Assembly (NCBI GenBank): GCA_028280415.1 | Contig: JANQLV010000030.1 | Coordinates: 1-64,000, forward strand | Source: Saprospiraceae bacterium | GTDB taxonomy: Bacteria; Bacteroidota; Bacteroidia; Chitinophagales; Saprospiraceae | DNA: 64,000 nt | Reading direction: 5' to 3' | Shown: positions 1 through 9,454 of the stretch, in pieces | How positions within the stretch are numbered: the stretch's first letter is position 1 | Layout: each line of letters starts with the position of its first letter | Program-made: the position numbers and the translations under genes | Notes under the pieces: generated by a model | Told to the model about the DNA's origin: nothing | The model's database searches: none | The model's input: only the letters and a program-made list of their open reading frames with translations

Positions 1-1
1 T

Positions 2-1621
2 GTTAATTTCGATGGCGCAGGACCAGGTATTTGCCTCATCTGGCACCTCGCTTATGAAGATGGTTTAACCGGTCTGGAAATGGGCATGAATGCCAACGAC
101 TTACAGGGTTGTTTTGACCTGTCTAATCCGGTTGAGGTTATTCGTTATCAGCCCGAAGGAGGAATGCTCGAAGGCGGACCTTTCGAATTCTGCGTAGGTG
201 ACGGTATTGAAGATAATGTTTCCGGAATTACCTTAAGCGGATATTCTGGAACCAATACTCAGTGGGTCGTTACCGATGAGCAGGGTACTATCCTTGGACT
301 TCCGCCTGCTCCCGAAGCAGTTAATTTCGATGGCGCAGGACCAGGTATTTGCCTCATCTGGCACCTCGCTTATGAAGATGGTTTAACCGGTCTGGAAATG
401 GGCATGAATGCCAATGATTTACAAGGTTGTTTTGACCTGTCTAATCCGGTTGAAGTCATAAGATTAACCGGCGGGGACTGTAATAATAATGATGGCGTTG
501 ATTTAGAATTGGATATTGAGGTAGACAATGCCACTTATGAGCAATATGAAAATGTTACTTATACCGTTACTGTATACAATACAGGTTCTGAAACCGCTAC
601 AGACATCGTTATTTCAGCTGGTTTGCCTAATGGATTAGTTTATACCGGGCACAGCGAATCTGCGGGTGATTACAGCCTATTCTTTGAAGAGTGGACAATC
701 GATGAACTGGCTCCGGGAGCAAGTGCTACACTGGATTTAATCCTTTTCACACTTGTGGAAAATGAAGATGTTATTAATTTTGTTGAAGTTATCGAACAAG
801 GTGAAAATGATGTAGATTCTACTCCTGGTAACGGGAACGGAATAACACCTCAGGAAGATGATGAAGCAGCAATCACTATCAGACCGGAAAATCCTGACCC
901 GGTTGGAGGCGTGGAATCAGATTTATCACTGGATATCACGGTTGACAATACCAATTATGATCAATACGAAAACATTATGTATACGATCACTATAAGCAAC
1001 AACGGGCCGGACGATGCTACAGGTGTTGTAATTTCGGCTGGTTTACCTAATGGTATGGTATATACTAGTCATGATGAATCTGCCGGTGATTATAGCCTAT
1101 TTTTTGAAGAGTGGACATTGGACTTCCTGGAAAGCGGAACTTCAGCAACACTGGAATTGGTGTTATTCACTTTGGTTGAAGATCCTGAGATTACAAATTT
1201 TGTAGAAGTCATTGCCTCTGATCAGGATGATCCCGATTCTACTCCGGATAATGGAAATGGTGTAAGTCCCCAAGAAGATGATGAAGCAGCTGTAACAATT
1301 GAATTTGTTGAAAGTCTAAACGGTTCTATTCAGTCTTTTGGTAGCAGTACCAGTACATTTAGTGCTACCATTGAATTGTATCCTGTACCTGCTACTGATG
1401 AGTTGAATATTAACGTTAATTTCGATCAGGAACAGGTTATTGATTTGCAAATTATCGATCTTAGTGGAAAAGTGATGAGTTTTGAGCAAATCAACGTAGT
1501 AAAAGGCTTGAACAAACTTGAATTGGATGTCAATAATTTACCGCCTGGAATGTACTTTTTGAATATTCGATACGACAATTCAAAAGTGATAAACGAAAAC
1601 TTTCAAAAGCTAAATAGATAG
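2..1621 (+). CDS. Secreted repeat protein with two DUF11 domains and T9SS sorting tail (5' partial)
   Basis: The reading frame is open to the left edge, so the true start lies outside; the ATG at 80 is internal to a repeat and is not the start. In order the visible part has two copies of a 106-aa repeat (first copy incomplete), two DUF11-type beta-sandwich domains of about 125 aa each (from about 498 and 919; each contains AGLPNG and SAGDYSLFFEEWT and ends in an acidic QEDDEAA stretch), a short Ser/Thr linker, and a C-terminal domain of about 80 aa of the Por secretion type (LYPVPATDELN, DLSGKV, LPPGMYFL). DUF11 domains are common in large bacterial surface proteins, and the tail directs export across the outer membrane by T9SS. 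It is probably a cell-surface or released structural protein or adhesin. No catalytic motif is visible. A hairpin terminator follows at 1668. Confidence 0.85.
   Translation, partial: VNFDGAGPGICLIWHLAYEDGLTGLEMGMNANDLQGCFDLSNPVEVIRYQPEGGMLEGGPFEFCVGDGIEDNVSGITLSGYSGTNTQWVVTDEQGTILGLPPAPEAVNFDGAGPGICLIWHLAYEDGLTGLEMGMNANDLQGCFDLSNPVEVIRLTGGDCNNNDGVDLELDIEVDNATYEQYENVTYTVTVYNTGSETATDIVISAGLPNGLVYTGHSESAGDYSLFFEEWTIDELAPGASATLDLILFTLVENEDVINFVEVIEQGENDVDSTPGNGNGITPQEDDEAAITIRPENPDPVGGVESDLSLDITVDNTNYDQYENIMYTITISNNGPDDATGVVISAGLPNGMVYTSHDESAGDYSLFFEEWTLDFLESGTSATLELVLFTLVEDPEITNFVEVIASDQDDPDSTPDNGNGVSPQEDDEAAVTIEFVESLNGSIQSFGSSTSTFSATIELYPVPATDELNINVNFDQEQVIDLQIIDLSGKVMSFEQINVVKGLNKLELDVNNLPPGMYFLNIRYDNSKVINENFQKLNR
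3..463 (+). repeat. Tandem 318-bp coding repeat
   Basis: The stretch beginning at 3 recurs at 321, a period of 318 bp or 106 codons. The first 95 or so bases of the two copies are identical. After that they differ mainly at silent positions (for example aacgac against aatgat), and similarity ends near 145 and 463. The upstream part of the first copy lies outside the window. Such close identity implies recent duplication or gene conversion, so copy number may vary between strains or be miscounted in assembly. Confidence 0.85.
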
Positions 1622-1962
1622 CTATTTAAAATTTGAATCAGAAAAGAAATCAGATTTAATCGCTTTAGGGGGCAGGTAGAAATATCTGTCCCTTTTTTTG
1701 TTTTTTATGAGCAAGCCAATTTTGTTGATAATTAACAGGATTTGAATTTCCCGTAAAAAATTCCAGGTTTTCCATTCCGGGAGGCTGACAGTTAATACCC
1801 CTGCACCTTTTTTATATTTTAACTTTTCTTTTGCCAGACTTGCTTCAGTTGCTTTATTTATTCACACATAATTTTTAATAAAAAAATCACCTTATAAATC
1901 CATAAAACAGCAAGTTATGGCCAACTGAGCTTTGTCTTTTTACAGATGAAAATTTCAATATC
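1622..1962. other. Intergenic, 341 nt, AT-rich
   Basis: Apart from the terminator at its left end, I see only AT-rich sequence and a weak TCCCG/CGGGA inverted repeat around 1748-1785. No open frame with coding character and no RNA gene were recognised. The far end abuts the uncertain start of the next gene. Confidence 0.5.
1668..1706 (+). terminator. Rho-independent terminator of the T9SS protein gene
   Basis: GGGGCAG pairs with CTGTCCC across a 9-nt loop (one G-U pair) and is followed by a long T-run, 47 bases after the stop codon. Confidence 0.8.
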
Positions 1963-2619
1963 TTGTCCCTTAAAGGTAGAATATGTAATTTGCAGCAACT
2001 TATAGACAGGTTATATGTTTTAACCGAAAGTAATTACATGCACGATATAGAACCACATTTTAAATGGCGAGATCAATACATCGCTTCCGAGGATCAGGCT
2101 TCTCCTTTTCACGGTCGAATCTATAATGAGTTTCAGTTTACCCAAAAAGTTTACAACTATTTCATTCATCCTCAGTGGGATAGCTTCGGTTCACAAACTT
2201 TGTATACTAAAATCCTCTTCGTGGATTATGAAGAAGGTTATGCAGTGTTTGAATTCATTGGCGAATGGAATGATTGCCTCAATAATGATATTCGTTTTTT
2301 AAAAAGGGAAGTTATCGATGTAATGATCGAAAAGGGCATTAGTAAATTCATTTTGATCTGTGAAAATGTGCTAAATTTCCACGGTTCTGATAATTGTTAT
2401 TATGAAGAATGGTACGATGATATAAAAGAAGAAGATGGCTGGATAACTTTTATCAATATTCTCGATCATGTAGAAGATGAAATGAAAGAAACCCAGATTC
2501 AGTATTATGCTAATTTTGGAGCATCTTTTAATAATATCAACTGGCGTCCGCAAAAACCCAAATTTGTCTTCAATGCAATCGAGGCACTGGTTTACGGTGA
2601 TATCAAGCGCCTTATCTAA
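1963..2619 (+). CDS. Conserved-looking hypothetical protein upstream of era
   Basis: I do not recognise the family. The 218-aa frame is rich in aromatic and acidic residues, with no signal peptide, no membrane segment and no obvious catalytic motif; the middle (about 70-130) alternates hydrophobic strands and a helix like a small alpha/beta domain. The start is uncertain. No in-frame ATG exists between the upstream stop near 1903 and residue 26 (ATG at 2038), so the TTG at 1963 is used because the following residues look coding. It ends 19 bases before era and is probably co-transcribed with it. A cytoplasmic role is likely. Confidence 0.6.
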   Translation: MSLKGRICNLQQLIDRLYVLTESNYMHDIEPHFKWRDQYIASEDQASPFHGRIYNEFQFTQKVYNYFIHPQWDSFGSQTLYTKILFVDYEEGYAVFEFIGEWNDCLNNDIRFLKREVIDVMIEKGISKFILICENVLNFHGSDNCYYEEWYDDIKEEDGWITFINILDHVEDEMKETQIQYYANFGASFNNINWRPQKPKFVFNAIEALVYGDIKRLI

Positions 2620-2638
2620 TTTTTCGAAAAAATAAAAA

Positions 2639-3529
2639 ATGCATAAATCAGGCTTCGTCAATATTATTGGCCGACCAAATGTTGGAAAATCTACGCTAAT
2701 GAATGCACTCGTTGGAGAGCGGATGTCTATCATTACAAATAAGCCCCAAACCACTCGGCATCGAATCATTGGTATTGTAAGTGAGGAAGATTATCAAATC
2801 GTCTTTTCCGATACACCCGGAATCATTAAAGACCCCTCCTATAAAATGCACGAAGCTATGAATCGCTTTGTCAATACCACCTTTGAAGATGCGGATGTTA
2901 TGCTTTTTGTAACAGAAGCCACAGAAAATTACGAGGACAACGATCCGGTTATCTTCAAACTCAATAAGATCAAAGTTCCACTCTTTCTGGTTATTAACAA
3001 AATCGATAAAACCGAGCCAGAAACCTTAAAAAGACTGATTGAGCTTTGGAATAATCGCGTTCCGTTTACGGAGACAATTCCTATTTCTGCACTACACAAA
3101 ACCAATACAGAAAAGCTTTTCCAGCTTATTCTCGATAGTATGCCCGAGGGCCCGGTTTATTATCCCAAAGATCAACTTACTGACAAACCGGAGCGCTTTT
3201 TCATCAGTGAAATCATCCGGGAAAAAATTCTTTTGCTTTATAAACAGGAAGTCCCCTATTCCTGCGAAGTAGTTGTAGATTCTTTTAAAGAAACCCAGAC
3301 CAATAAGGGCGAAGATTTAGTCAGGATTTCAGCTTTAATTTACGTTGCCCGCAAAACACAAAAAGCCATTATCATCGGAAAGGGCGGAACGGCCATCAAA
3401 AAACTGGGTACCGAAGCAAGAAAGTCGATCGAGACTTTTCTGGAGAAGAAAGTTTTTCTTGAAATCCACGTAAAATACAAAGAAAACTGGCGCGATGATG
3501 AGCGCTTGTTAAAGCATTTTGGCTATTAA
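2639..3529 (+). CDS. era: GTPase Era
   Basis: Era is a GTP-binding ribosome assembly factor that binds the 3' end of 16S rRNA in the small-subunit precursor. The 296-aa protein has the normal family length. G1 is GRPNVGKS (11-18), G3 is DTPG (58-61), G4 is NKID (120-123), and a C-terminal KH RNA-binding domain contains IIIGKGGTAIKKLG at about 246-259. It starts at an ATG 19 bases after the preceding hypothetical gene. The related GTPase der follows about 115 bases downstream but has its own promoter box, so the two are probably transcribed separately. Confidence 0.98.
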   Translation: MHKSGFVNIIGRPNVGKSTLMNALVGERMSIITNKPQTTRHRIIGIVSEEDYQIVFSDTPGIIKDPSYKMHEAMNRFVNTTFEDADVMLFVTEATENYEDNDPVIFKLNKIKVPLFLVINKIDKTEPETLKRLIELWNNRVPFTETIPISALHKTNTEKLFQLILDSMPEGPVYYPKDQLTDKPERFFISEIIREKILLLYKQEVPYSCEVVVDSFKETQTNKGEDLVRISALIYVARKTQKAIIIGKGGTAIKKLGTEARKSIETFLEKKVFLEIHVKYKENWRDDERLLKHFGY

Positions 3530-3622
3530 TTAGTAACCAGTCTATAGGTCTTATAGCCCTTCAAATTGCTCTCCCATTTCCTGAAACCTCTAAAACTCCT
3601 TTCAGCCTTTCCTCCTTTTTCC

Positions 3623-3630
3623 TATCTTTG
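3623..3630 (+). promoter_or_regulatory. Bacteroidota-type -7 promoter box of der
   Basis: TATCTTTG matches the Bacteroidota housekeeping -7 consensus TAnnTTTG and sits 15 bases before the der ATG, which would give a very short leader. I see no clear TTTG -33 element. Confidence 0.6.
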
Positions 3631-3644
3631 CCCAAATTTTTAAA

Positions 3645-4946
3645 ATGAGTAACATAGTAGCCATAGTAGGGCGTCCAAATGTTGGAAAATCAACCCTTTA
3701 TAACAGATTAATCGGTGAACGTCAGGCCATAATTGATGATACCAGTGGAGTTACCCGGGATCGGCAATACGGTCTGAGTGAATGGAACGGCAAAACCTTT
3801 ACGGTCGTCGATACCGGTGGATTTGTATATGGCTCGGAAGACGTATTTGAAGCCGCAATTCGATCACAGGTACAAATTGCCATTGAGGAAGCTACCGTTA
3901 TTATCTTCATGGTGGACGTAATGACGGGGATTACCGATTTAGATGAGGAAGTAGCCGCCATGCTGCGCAAATCCAATAAGGAAGTGATTCTGGTAGTTAA
4001 TAAGGTCGATAATAGTAGCAGAATGATGGAAGCGAATGAGTTTTGGAGTCTGGGTTTTGAAGAAACTTATTTTCTATCTTCCTTATCAGGAAGTGGTACA
4101 GGCGAAGTACTCGATCTGATCACAGAAAAATTACAGGATGATACTAAATTGGAAAGCGATCTCCCTAAAATAGCCATTTTAGGTCAGCCTAATGTTGGAA
4201 AATCTTCATTAGTCAATGCACTACTTGGAGAAGAGCGAAATATTGTAACGGATATCGCCGGAACCACCCGGGATAGCATTCATACCAAGTATGCAAAATT
4301 TGGTAAAGAGTTTTTGATTATTGATACCGCCGGGATACGCAAAAAATCCAAAGTCAGCGAAAACCTGGAATTCTACTCGGTCATGCGTGCATTGCGCTCC
4401 ATGGAAGAAGCCGATGTCTGCATTCTGATGATCAATGCTGTTGATGGGATCGAAGCACAGGACATGAGTATTTTCCGCTTGATCCAAAAACGAAATAAAG
4501 GGATCGTAATGCTTGTCAATAAATGGGATTTGCTTGAGAAAGAAACCAATACAGCCAGAGATTACGAAAAGAAGTTGCGGGAAAAAATTGCTCCTTTTAA
4601 TGATATCCCGATTATTTTCACTTCAGCCCTGAATAAACAGCGAATTTTCAAAGCAGTGGAAGCAGCTCTGGAAGTTTATGAAAATCGCAGTCGCAAAATC
4701 AAGACTTCAACGTTAAATGATTTTCTACAGGAAGCAATCGAAAAAACGCCTCCGCCTTCCCACCGTGGGAAATATATCAAGATCAAATACGTCACTCAAT
4801 TACCTACATATTATCCGGCTTTTGCCTTTTTCTGTAATTATCCACAGCATGTAAAAGAAGGATATAGAAATTTTCTGGAAAATCAACTTCGCGAACAATT
4901 TAACTTTACCGGTGTACCTATTGGAATATTTTTCCGTAAGAAATAA
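3645..4946 (+). CDS. der: GTPase Der (EngA), tandem G domains
   Basis: Der is an essential GTPase of 50S ribosomal subunit maturation. The 433-aa length is typical. There are two successive Era-like G domains: the first has GRPNVGKS (9-16), DTGG and NKVD; the second has GQPNVGKS (from about 180), DTAG and NKWD. A KH-like C-terminal domain follows, containing the family's TPPPSHRGK-like segment. The G3 of the first domain is DTGG and that of the second DTAG, as usual in Der. Promoter box at 3623. A 10-bp inverted repeat (4923-4932 with 4951-4960) spans the stop codon but lacks a T-run. Confidence 0.98.
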   Translation: MSNIVAIVGRPNVGKSTLYNRLIGERQAIIDDTSGVTRDRQYGLSEWNGKTFTVVDTGGFVYGSEDVFEAAIRSQVQIAIEEATVIIFMVDVMTGITDLDEEVAAMLRKSNKEVILVVNKVDNSSRMMEANEFWSLGFEETYFLSSLSGSGTGEVLDLITEKLQDDTKLESDLPKIAILGQPNVGKSSLVNALLGEERNIVTDIAGTTRDSIHTKYAKFGKEFLIIDTAGIRKKSKVSENLEFYSVMRALRSMEEADVCILMINAVDGIEAQDMSIFRLIQKRNKGIVMLVNKWDLLEKETNTARDYEKKLREKIAPFNDIPIIFTSALNKQRIFKAVEAALEVYENRSRKIKTSTLNDFLQEAIEKTPPPSHRGKYIKIKYVTQLPTYYPAFAFFCNYPQHVKEGYRNFLENQLREQFNFTGVPIGIFFRKK

Positions 4947-5024
4947 ATAGAAAATATTCCATAATCAGTATTCTTTCGATAACACTTCGATTCACTATTG
5001 CTTAGTCACTTAATATAAAGTTAT

Positions 5025-5570
5025 ATGCCCTTTACAGATACACCGATTGCAGGATTAAAGATTTTCGAACCTAAGGTTTGGGAAGACGAGCGAGGATATT
5101 TTTTCGAAAGTTATAATGAAAACACTTTTAAAGAAGCAGGAATAAATGCCAAATTCGTTCAGGATAATCAGGCCCGGTCCGTTTATGGCGTATTACGTGG
5201 CCTCCATTATCAGGTTGCACCTTTTGCACAGGCGAAGCTCGTAAGAGTTTTAGAAGGCAAAGTCCTTGATGTCGTGGTTGATATAAGAGAAAATTCTCCG
5301 AGCTATGGACAAACCTTCAGTATTGAACTTAGTGCAGAAAATAAAAAGCAGTTATTTATTCCCCGGGGATTTGCACACGGATATGTAGTACTGAGCGAGA
5401 CTGCTGAGTTTTTTTATAAATGTGATAATTTTTATTCCAAGGTACACGAAGGTAGCATTTTATACAATGATCCAATGCTTAATATAGACTGGCAGATCGA
5501 TCTTGAAAATGCGATCCTTTCTGAAAAAGATCAGATCAACAGCCTTTTTGGTGAACATCGAAAACAGTAA
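5025..5570 (+). CDS. rfbC: dTDP-4-dehydrorhamnose 3,5-epimerase
   Basis: RmlC/RfbC epimerises dTDP-4-keto-6-deoxyglucose at C3 and C5, the third step of dTDP-L-rhamnose synthesis. The 181-aa cupin has the expected length. Family landmarks are FEPKVWEDERGYFFESY near the N-terminus, VLRGLHYQ with the catalytic-base His61, the FIPRGFAHGY strand (112-120) and the YKCDNFY segment from 131. It is followed 6 bases later by rfbD. The first two pathway enzymes, rfbA and rfbB, are not in this window. The product probably feeds surface polysaccharide. Confidence 0.96.
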   Translation: MPFTDTPIAGLKIFEPKVWEDERGYFFESYNENTFKEAGINAKFVQDNQARSVYGVLRGLHYQVAPFAQAKLVRVLEGKVLDVVVDIRENSPSYGQTFSIELSAENKKQLFIPRGFAHGYVVLSETAEFFYKCDNFYSKVHEGSILYNDPMLNIDWQIDLENAILSEKDQINSLFGEHRKQ

Positions 5571-5576
5571 ATCCCT

Positions 5577-6461
5577 ATGAAAATTCTGGTTACCGGCTCT
5601 AATGGCCAAATGGGAAAAGAACTCCAGTCACTAAGCAGTCTGTTTCATAATTTCAACTTTATTTTTGTGGATGTTGCGGAACTGGATATTACAGATCAAT
5701 CTGCTGTAGAGAATTTTTTCGACCAGCATAAATTCCATTTTTGCATCAATTGTGCTGCCTTTACCGCTGTAGACAAAGCAGAAGCAGAAGCCGATTTGGC
5801 CTATGCCGTAAATGTCGAAGGAGTAAAAAATCTGGCTTTGGCTTGTCTAAAATACCAAACACAATTTATCCATCTCTCCACGGATTATGTCTATCACAAT
5901 AAGCAAAATACGCCATTTAAAGAAAATGATCCAACCAATCCGCAAAGTGTTTATGCCAGTACTAAGTTAGCGGGAGATAAAATTGCGATGGAGATACTCC
6001 CTTCTTCTATGATCATCCGTACTTCCTGGGTATACTCCTCCTACGGCCATAATTTTGTAAAAACAATGCTTCGATTGGGCAGAGAAAGAGATGAGCTGCA
6101 TATAATATTTGATCAAATAGGTACACCAACCTATGCACATGATCTGGCTCTGGCAATTTTAACAATTATTAAAAAAGTAGCTGATCGGGAAATCGATATC
6201 TCTGTGTTATCCGGTGTTTTTCATTACAGCAATGAAGGCGTAACTAGCTGGTACGACTTCGCTAAAGCTATTTTCCGAATCAGTGGGATTAACTGCGAGA
6301 TCAAGGCAATTGAGACGAAAGACTACCCTACTCCGGCCAAAAGGCCACCTTTTAGCCTTTTGAACAAGGGAAAATTTAAAACAGTTTTCAATCTAAACAT
6401 CCCGCATTGGGAAGACAGTTTGGCGAACTGCATGAAAAAACTTGAAAATGTAGATGTCTAA
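5577..6461 (+). CDS. rfbD: dTDP-4-dehydrorhamnose reductase
   Basis: This NADPH-dependent short-chain-type reductase catalyses the last step to dTDP-L-rhamnose. It has 294 aa, with a Rossmann glycine motif GSNGQMGKEL from residue 7, the STDYV strand (101-105) and the catalytic YASTK pair Tyr126/Lys130. The C-terminal substrate domain carries the usual DYPTPAKRP segment. Six bases separate it from rfbC, so they form one operon. The 164 bases after it contain no clear terminator. Confidence 0.96.
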   Translation: MKILVTGSNGQMGKELQSLSSLFHNFNFIFVDVAELDITDQSAVENFFDQHKFHFCINCAAFTAVDKAEAEADLAYAVNVEGVKNLALACLKYQTQFIHLSTDYVYHNKQNTPFKENDPTNPQSVYASTKLAGDKIAMEILPSSMIIRTSWVYSSYGHNFVKTMLRLGRERDELHIIFDQIGTPTYAHDLALAILTIIKKVADREIDISVLSGVFHYSNEGVTSWYDFAKAIFRISGINCEIKAIETKDYPTPAKRPPFSLLNKGKFKTVFNLNIPHWEDSLANCMKKLENVDV

Positions 6462-6625
6462 TAGCTGTTTTTAGCTGTCCCTAGACAAACTTAATGCCCC
6501 TGAAAAGGCAAAAACTACAAACTATTTGTTATATTTTTACGTTTTTTAATAAAGCTATGCCATGATGTTTAAAGGATGCCTTTCTGCCCGAATATTCCTA
6601 TTTTGTATTACAAATCCGTAATAAT

Positions 6626-9418
6626 ATGAAGCGACCAGTACCAAATCTTCTTATTCTTGCAATATTTTTCAGCTGTTTTTTCCTACAAACAGCTGAAGCA
6701 ACTCATAATCGAGCAGGAGAGATTACTTATCGGATTATTGAAGGACTAACTATTGAGGCAACTATCACTACCTATACCAAAGCAAGTAGTGTGGCTGCGG
6801 ATCGGGATACTCTTGAAATCTGTTGGTCCGAATTTGGTCCCTGTGAAAAAGTAGGAAGGGTAAACGGGCCGAATAACCAGGGGGAGCTTCTACCTAATGA
6901 TACTAAAGTGAATAAATACGTTGCTATACATACCTATCCCGGTATTGCACATTACGTAATTTCCATGACGGATCCTAATCGAAATGGAGGAATCTTAAAT
7001 GTCAATTTTCCTAACTCCGAAAACATACCTTTTCACCTTGAGACAACAGTCACTTTTTTTAATCCTACTTTTCAGGGTGAAAATAATTCTCCCATTTTGT
7101 CTCAACCTCCTATTGATATTGCCTGTATAGGGCAGGAATTTATTCACAATCCAAGTGCCTGGGATCCAGATGGTGATAGTCTTTCTTATGAATTGATAGT
7201 TCCATTACAAAGTATTAACAGCCAGGTTCCTAACTATGAATTTCCAAGCGAAGTCAATGAATCTATTAATGATGGTCATAGTTTAAATTCCATAACCGGA
7301 ACTTTTACCTGGACCAGTCCGCAGGAAATCGGCGAGTACAATATTGCAATGTACATTATTCAATATCGAAATGGTGTTCCTATTGATACCATGATCAGGG
7401 ATATGCAGATACTAGTCGTTGATTGTGACAATATGCCGCCTGTGATAGAAACCATAAATGAAGTATGTGTTATTGCCGGTGATGTTGTAGAGTTCGATGT
7501 CGTGGCTACCGCTCCCCTCAGCGAATCAACCCAACAGGTGGATTTACTGGCCTTCGGCGCACCACTTGATCTGGATTTTAGTCCGGCAGTTCTTAACGTA
7601 GCTCCTGGTTACCAAGCACAGCCCCTTACCGGTACTTTTAGATGGGAAACGAAATGTGAGCATATAGCAGAACAATTTTATACTGTAACATTTAGGGCGG
7701 CAGATGATTTTCCAATCATATCTTTTCAGGACACACTCTACCTTTCAACATTGAAAATAGTTAGAATAAAGGTAATTGGCCCTCCTCCCGAGGATTTACA
7801 GGCCGAGCCGGGTAATGGTTGGGTTGATCTCAGCTGGGAACTCCCCTATGCCTGTGATCAGGTGATGGACGAATATTTCCAGGGCTTTAATGTCTGGAGA
7901 AAAGAGGGAGCCAATGCGGTTCCTATTGATACTTGTAATCCCGGATTAGAAGGCAGTGGTTATACCTTGCTCACTTTATCTCCGATAATAGATATTGTAG
8001 ATAATCGGTATTATTATGAAGATTTGGATGTTGAGAGAGGAAAAACCTACTGTTACCGGGTCGAAGCAAGATTTGCGAGACTTTCAGCCGCCGGTCAACC
8101 CTTTAACTGGGTTTCAAGTTTGCCTTCGGATTCGATTTGTGTTCAGTTGAGCAGAGATATCCCTCTGATTACAAATGTAACGGTGCTAAGCACGGATACT
8201 AATGATGGAGAGATTGAGGTCAAATGGTCGAAACCTGATCCGGAAGACCTGGATACTATCCAAAATCCCGGTCCTTATATCTATGAGGTCTATCGGGCCG
8301 TAGGAGTTTCTCCGCCAGATAGCGATTTTCAATTAGTTCCCGGATCTACTGTGTCCGTGGATAATTTCTATGAAGCAGTTGATACTATTTTTAATGATTC
8401 AGGCTTGAACACAGCCGATCAAGCTTATAGTTATAAAATTGCATTTTATGCTACCGGATTGCCCGAGCCCAATGGCTTTACTCAAGCCGCATCCTCTGTA
8501 TTCCTGTCCATTGCATCAACGGACAATATCAATAATCTATCCTGGGATTTTGATGTTCCCTGGGATAATCTCAGGTATACCGTTTACCGTCAGAACAATT
8601 TGAATACATTTGATTCGATTGGTACGACTATCGAACCTTTTTACTCAGATACCGGCCTGATCAACGGAGTGGAGTATTGTTATAAGGTACAAAGTATTGG
8701 TTCTTATGGGATCGACCGGATCATTAATCCAATCATTAATGATTCACAGGAAGAATGTGGTATCCCTCTGGATACTATTCCGCCTTGTCCGCCGACCCTG
8801 GAAGTCAGCAATATATGTGATGATTTAGGAGCAGGAGAATCCGTCAATTGTGAATCAATTGATAATTTATTCAATATCCTGAATTGGACAAATCCCATTG
8901 ATATATGTGAAGATACGGATGATGTTGTTACTTATAATGTTTATTATGCTCCATTCGAAGGAGCTGATTTTCAACTTATTGATACCATACCGCTTTCTAC
9001 AATTACGGATTATGAACATTTTCCCAATTTTGGAATTGCCGGTTGTTATGCGGTAACAGCTGTGGATACTTTTTTCAATGAAAGCGCTTTTAGCAATATC
9101 GTCTGTAAAGACAATTGCCCAATTTACAATCTTCCAAATGTTTTCACCCCTAATCAGGATGGTGCAAATGATATGTTTATCCCTTACCCCTATTGTTTCA
9201 TTGAAAGCATTGAAATACAGGTTTTCAACCGGTGGGGCAATTTAGTGTTTGAAACTACCGACCCTGATATCAACTGGGATGGAAAAAATCTTCAGGGAAA
9301 AGACCTGGCAGAAGGTGTATATTTTTATACTTGCAAAGTTTTTGAACAAAGAGTAAGTGGAATTGTCAGAAACCCCGAAATACTTCGAGGGACAATTCAG
9401 ATCATACGAGGACGATAA
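6626..9418 (+). CDS. Large secreted protein with gliding motility-associated C-terminal domain
   Basis: The 930-aa protein has an N-terminal signal peptide ending near residue 25, then a beta-rich N-terminal region beginning THNRAGEI that is typical of large Bacteroidota surface proteins. Two cadherin-like sections follow (PSAWDPDGDSLSYEL near 185), then fibronectin type III-like modules from about 390 to 830. The last 95 residues (NVFTPNQDGANDMF ... FNRWGNLVFE ... GVYFYT) match the gliding motility-associated, type B T9SS sorting domain. Export to the surface by T9SS is therefore expected. No enzyme motif is visible. It could be an adhesin or matrix protein; the label does not prove motility. 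The gene stands alone, 36 bases before the riboflavin synthase gene. Confidence 0.9.
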   Translation: MKRPVPNLLILAIFFSCFFLQTAEATHNRAGEITYRIIEGLTIEATITTYTKASSVAADRDTLEICWSEFGPCEKVGRVNGPNNQGELLPNDTKVNKYVAIHTYPGIAHYVISMTDPNRNGGILNVNFPNSENIPFHLETTVTFFNPTFQGENNSPILSQPPIDIACIGQEFIHNPSAWDPDGDSLSYELIVPLQSINSQVPNYEFPSEVNESINDGHSLNSITGTFTWTSPQEIGEYNIAMYIIQYRNGVPIDTMIRDMQILVVDCDNMPPVIETINEVCVIAGDVVEFDVVATAPLSESTQQVDLLAFGAPLDLDFSPAVLNVAPGYQAQPLTGTFRWETKCEHIAEQFYTVTFRAADDFPIISFQDTLYLSTLKIVRIKVIGPPPEDLQAEPGNGWVDLSWELPYACDQVMDEYFQGFNVWRKEGANAVPIDTCNPGLEGSGYTLLTLSPIIDIVDNRYYYEDLDVERGKTYCYRVEARFARLSAAGQPFNWVSSLPSDSICVQLSRDIPLITNVTVLSTDTNDGEIEVKWSKPDPEDLDTIQNPGPYIYEVYRAVGVSPPDSDFQLVPGSTVSVDNFYEAVDTIFNDSGLNTADQAYSYKIAFYATGLPEPNGFTQAASSVFLSIASTDNINNLSWDFDVPWDNLRYTVYRQNNLNTFDSIGTTIEPFYSDTGLINGVEYCYKVQSIGSYGIDRIINPIINDSQEECGIPLDTIPPCPPTLEVSNICDDLGAGESVNCESIDNLFNILNWTNPIDICEDTDDVVTYNVYYAPFEGADFQLIDTIPLSTITDYEHFPNFGIAGCYAVTAVDTFFNESAFSNIVCKDNCPIYNLPNVFTPNQDGANDMFIPYPYCFIESIEIQVFNRWGNLVFETTDPDINWDGKNLQGKDLAEGVYFYTCKVFEQRVSGIVRNPEILRGTIQIIRGR

Positions 9419-9454
9419 TGAATCCAATATAGAGTACCAAGAAATAAATAGATT

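Noticed and set aside
80..1621. ATG at 80 as the start of the first gene
   Set aside because: The frame is open to the window edge and the ATG falls inside a repeat that occurs again at 398, so it is internal.
1963..2037. Frameshift at the start of the gene before era
   Set aside because: The ATG at 1946 is in another frame and soon meets a stop, but the TTG-started frame is uninterrupted to 2619; a non-ATG or later start explains the data without an error.
4923..4960. 10-bp inverted repeat at the end of der as a terminator
   Set aside because: It is made only of AT-rich pairs, spans the stop codon, and lacks a T-run.
6570..6625. A fourth copy of the structured leader upstream of the gliding-type protein
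   Set aside because: AGGA, GCC and TCCT occur in order, but spacing differs and no downstream GGC/GGT partner or upstream hairpin is present.
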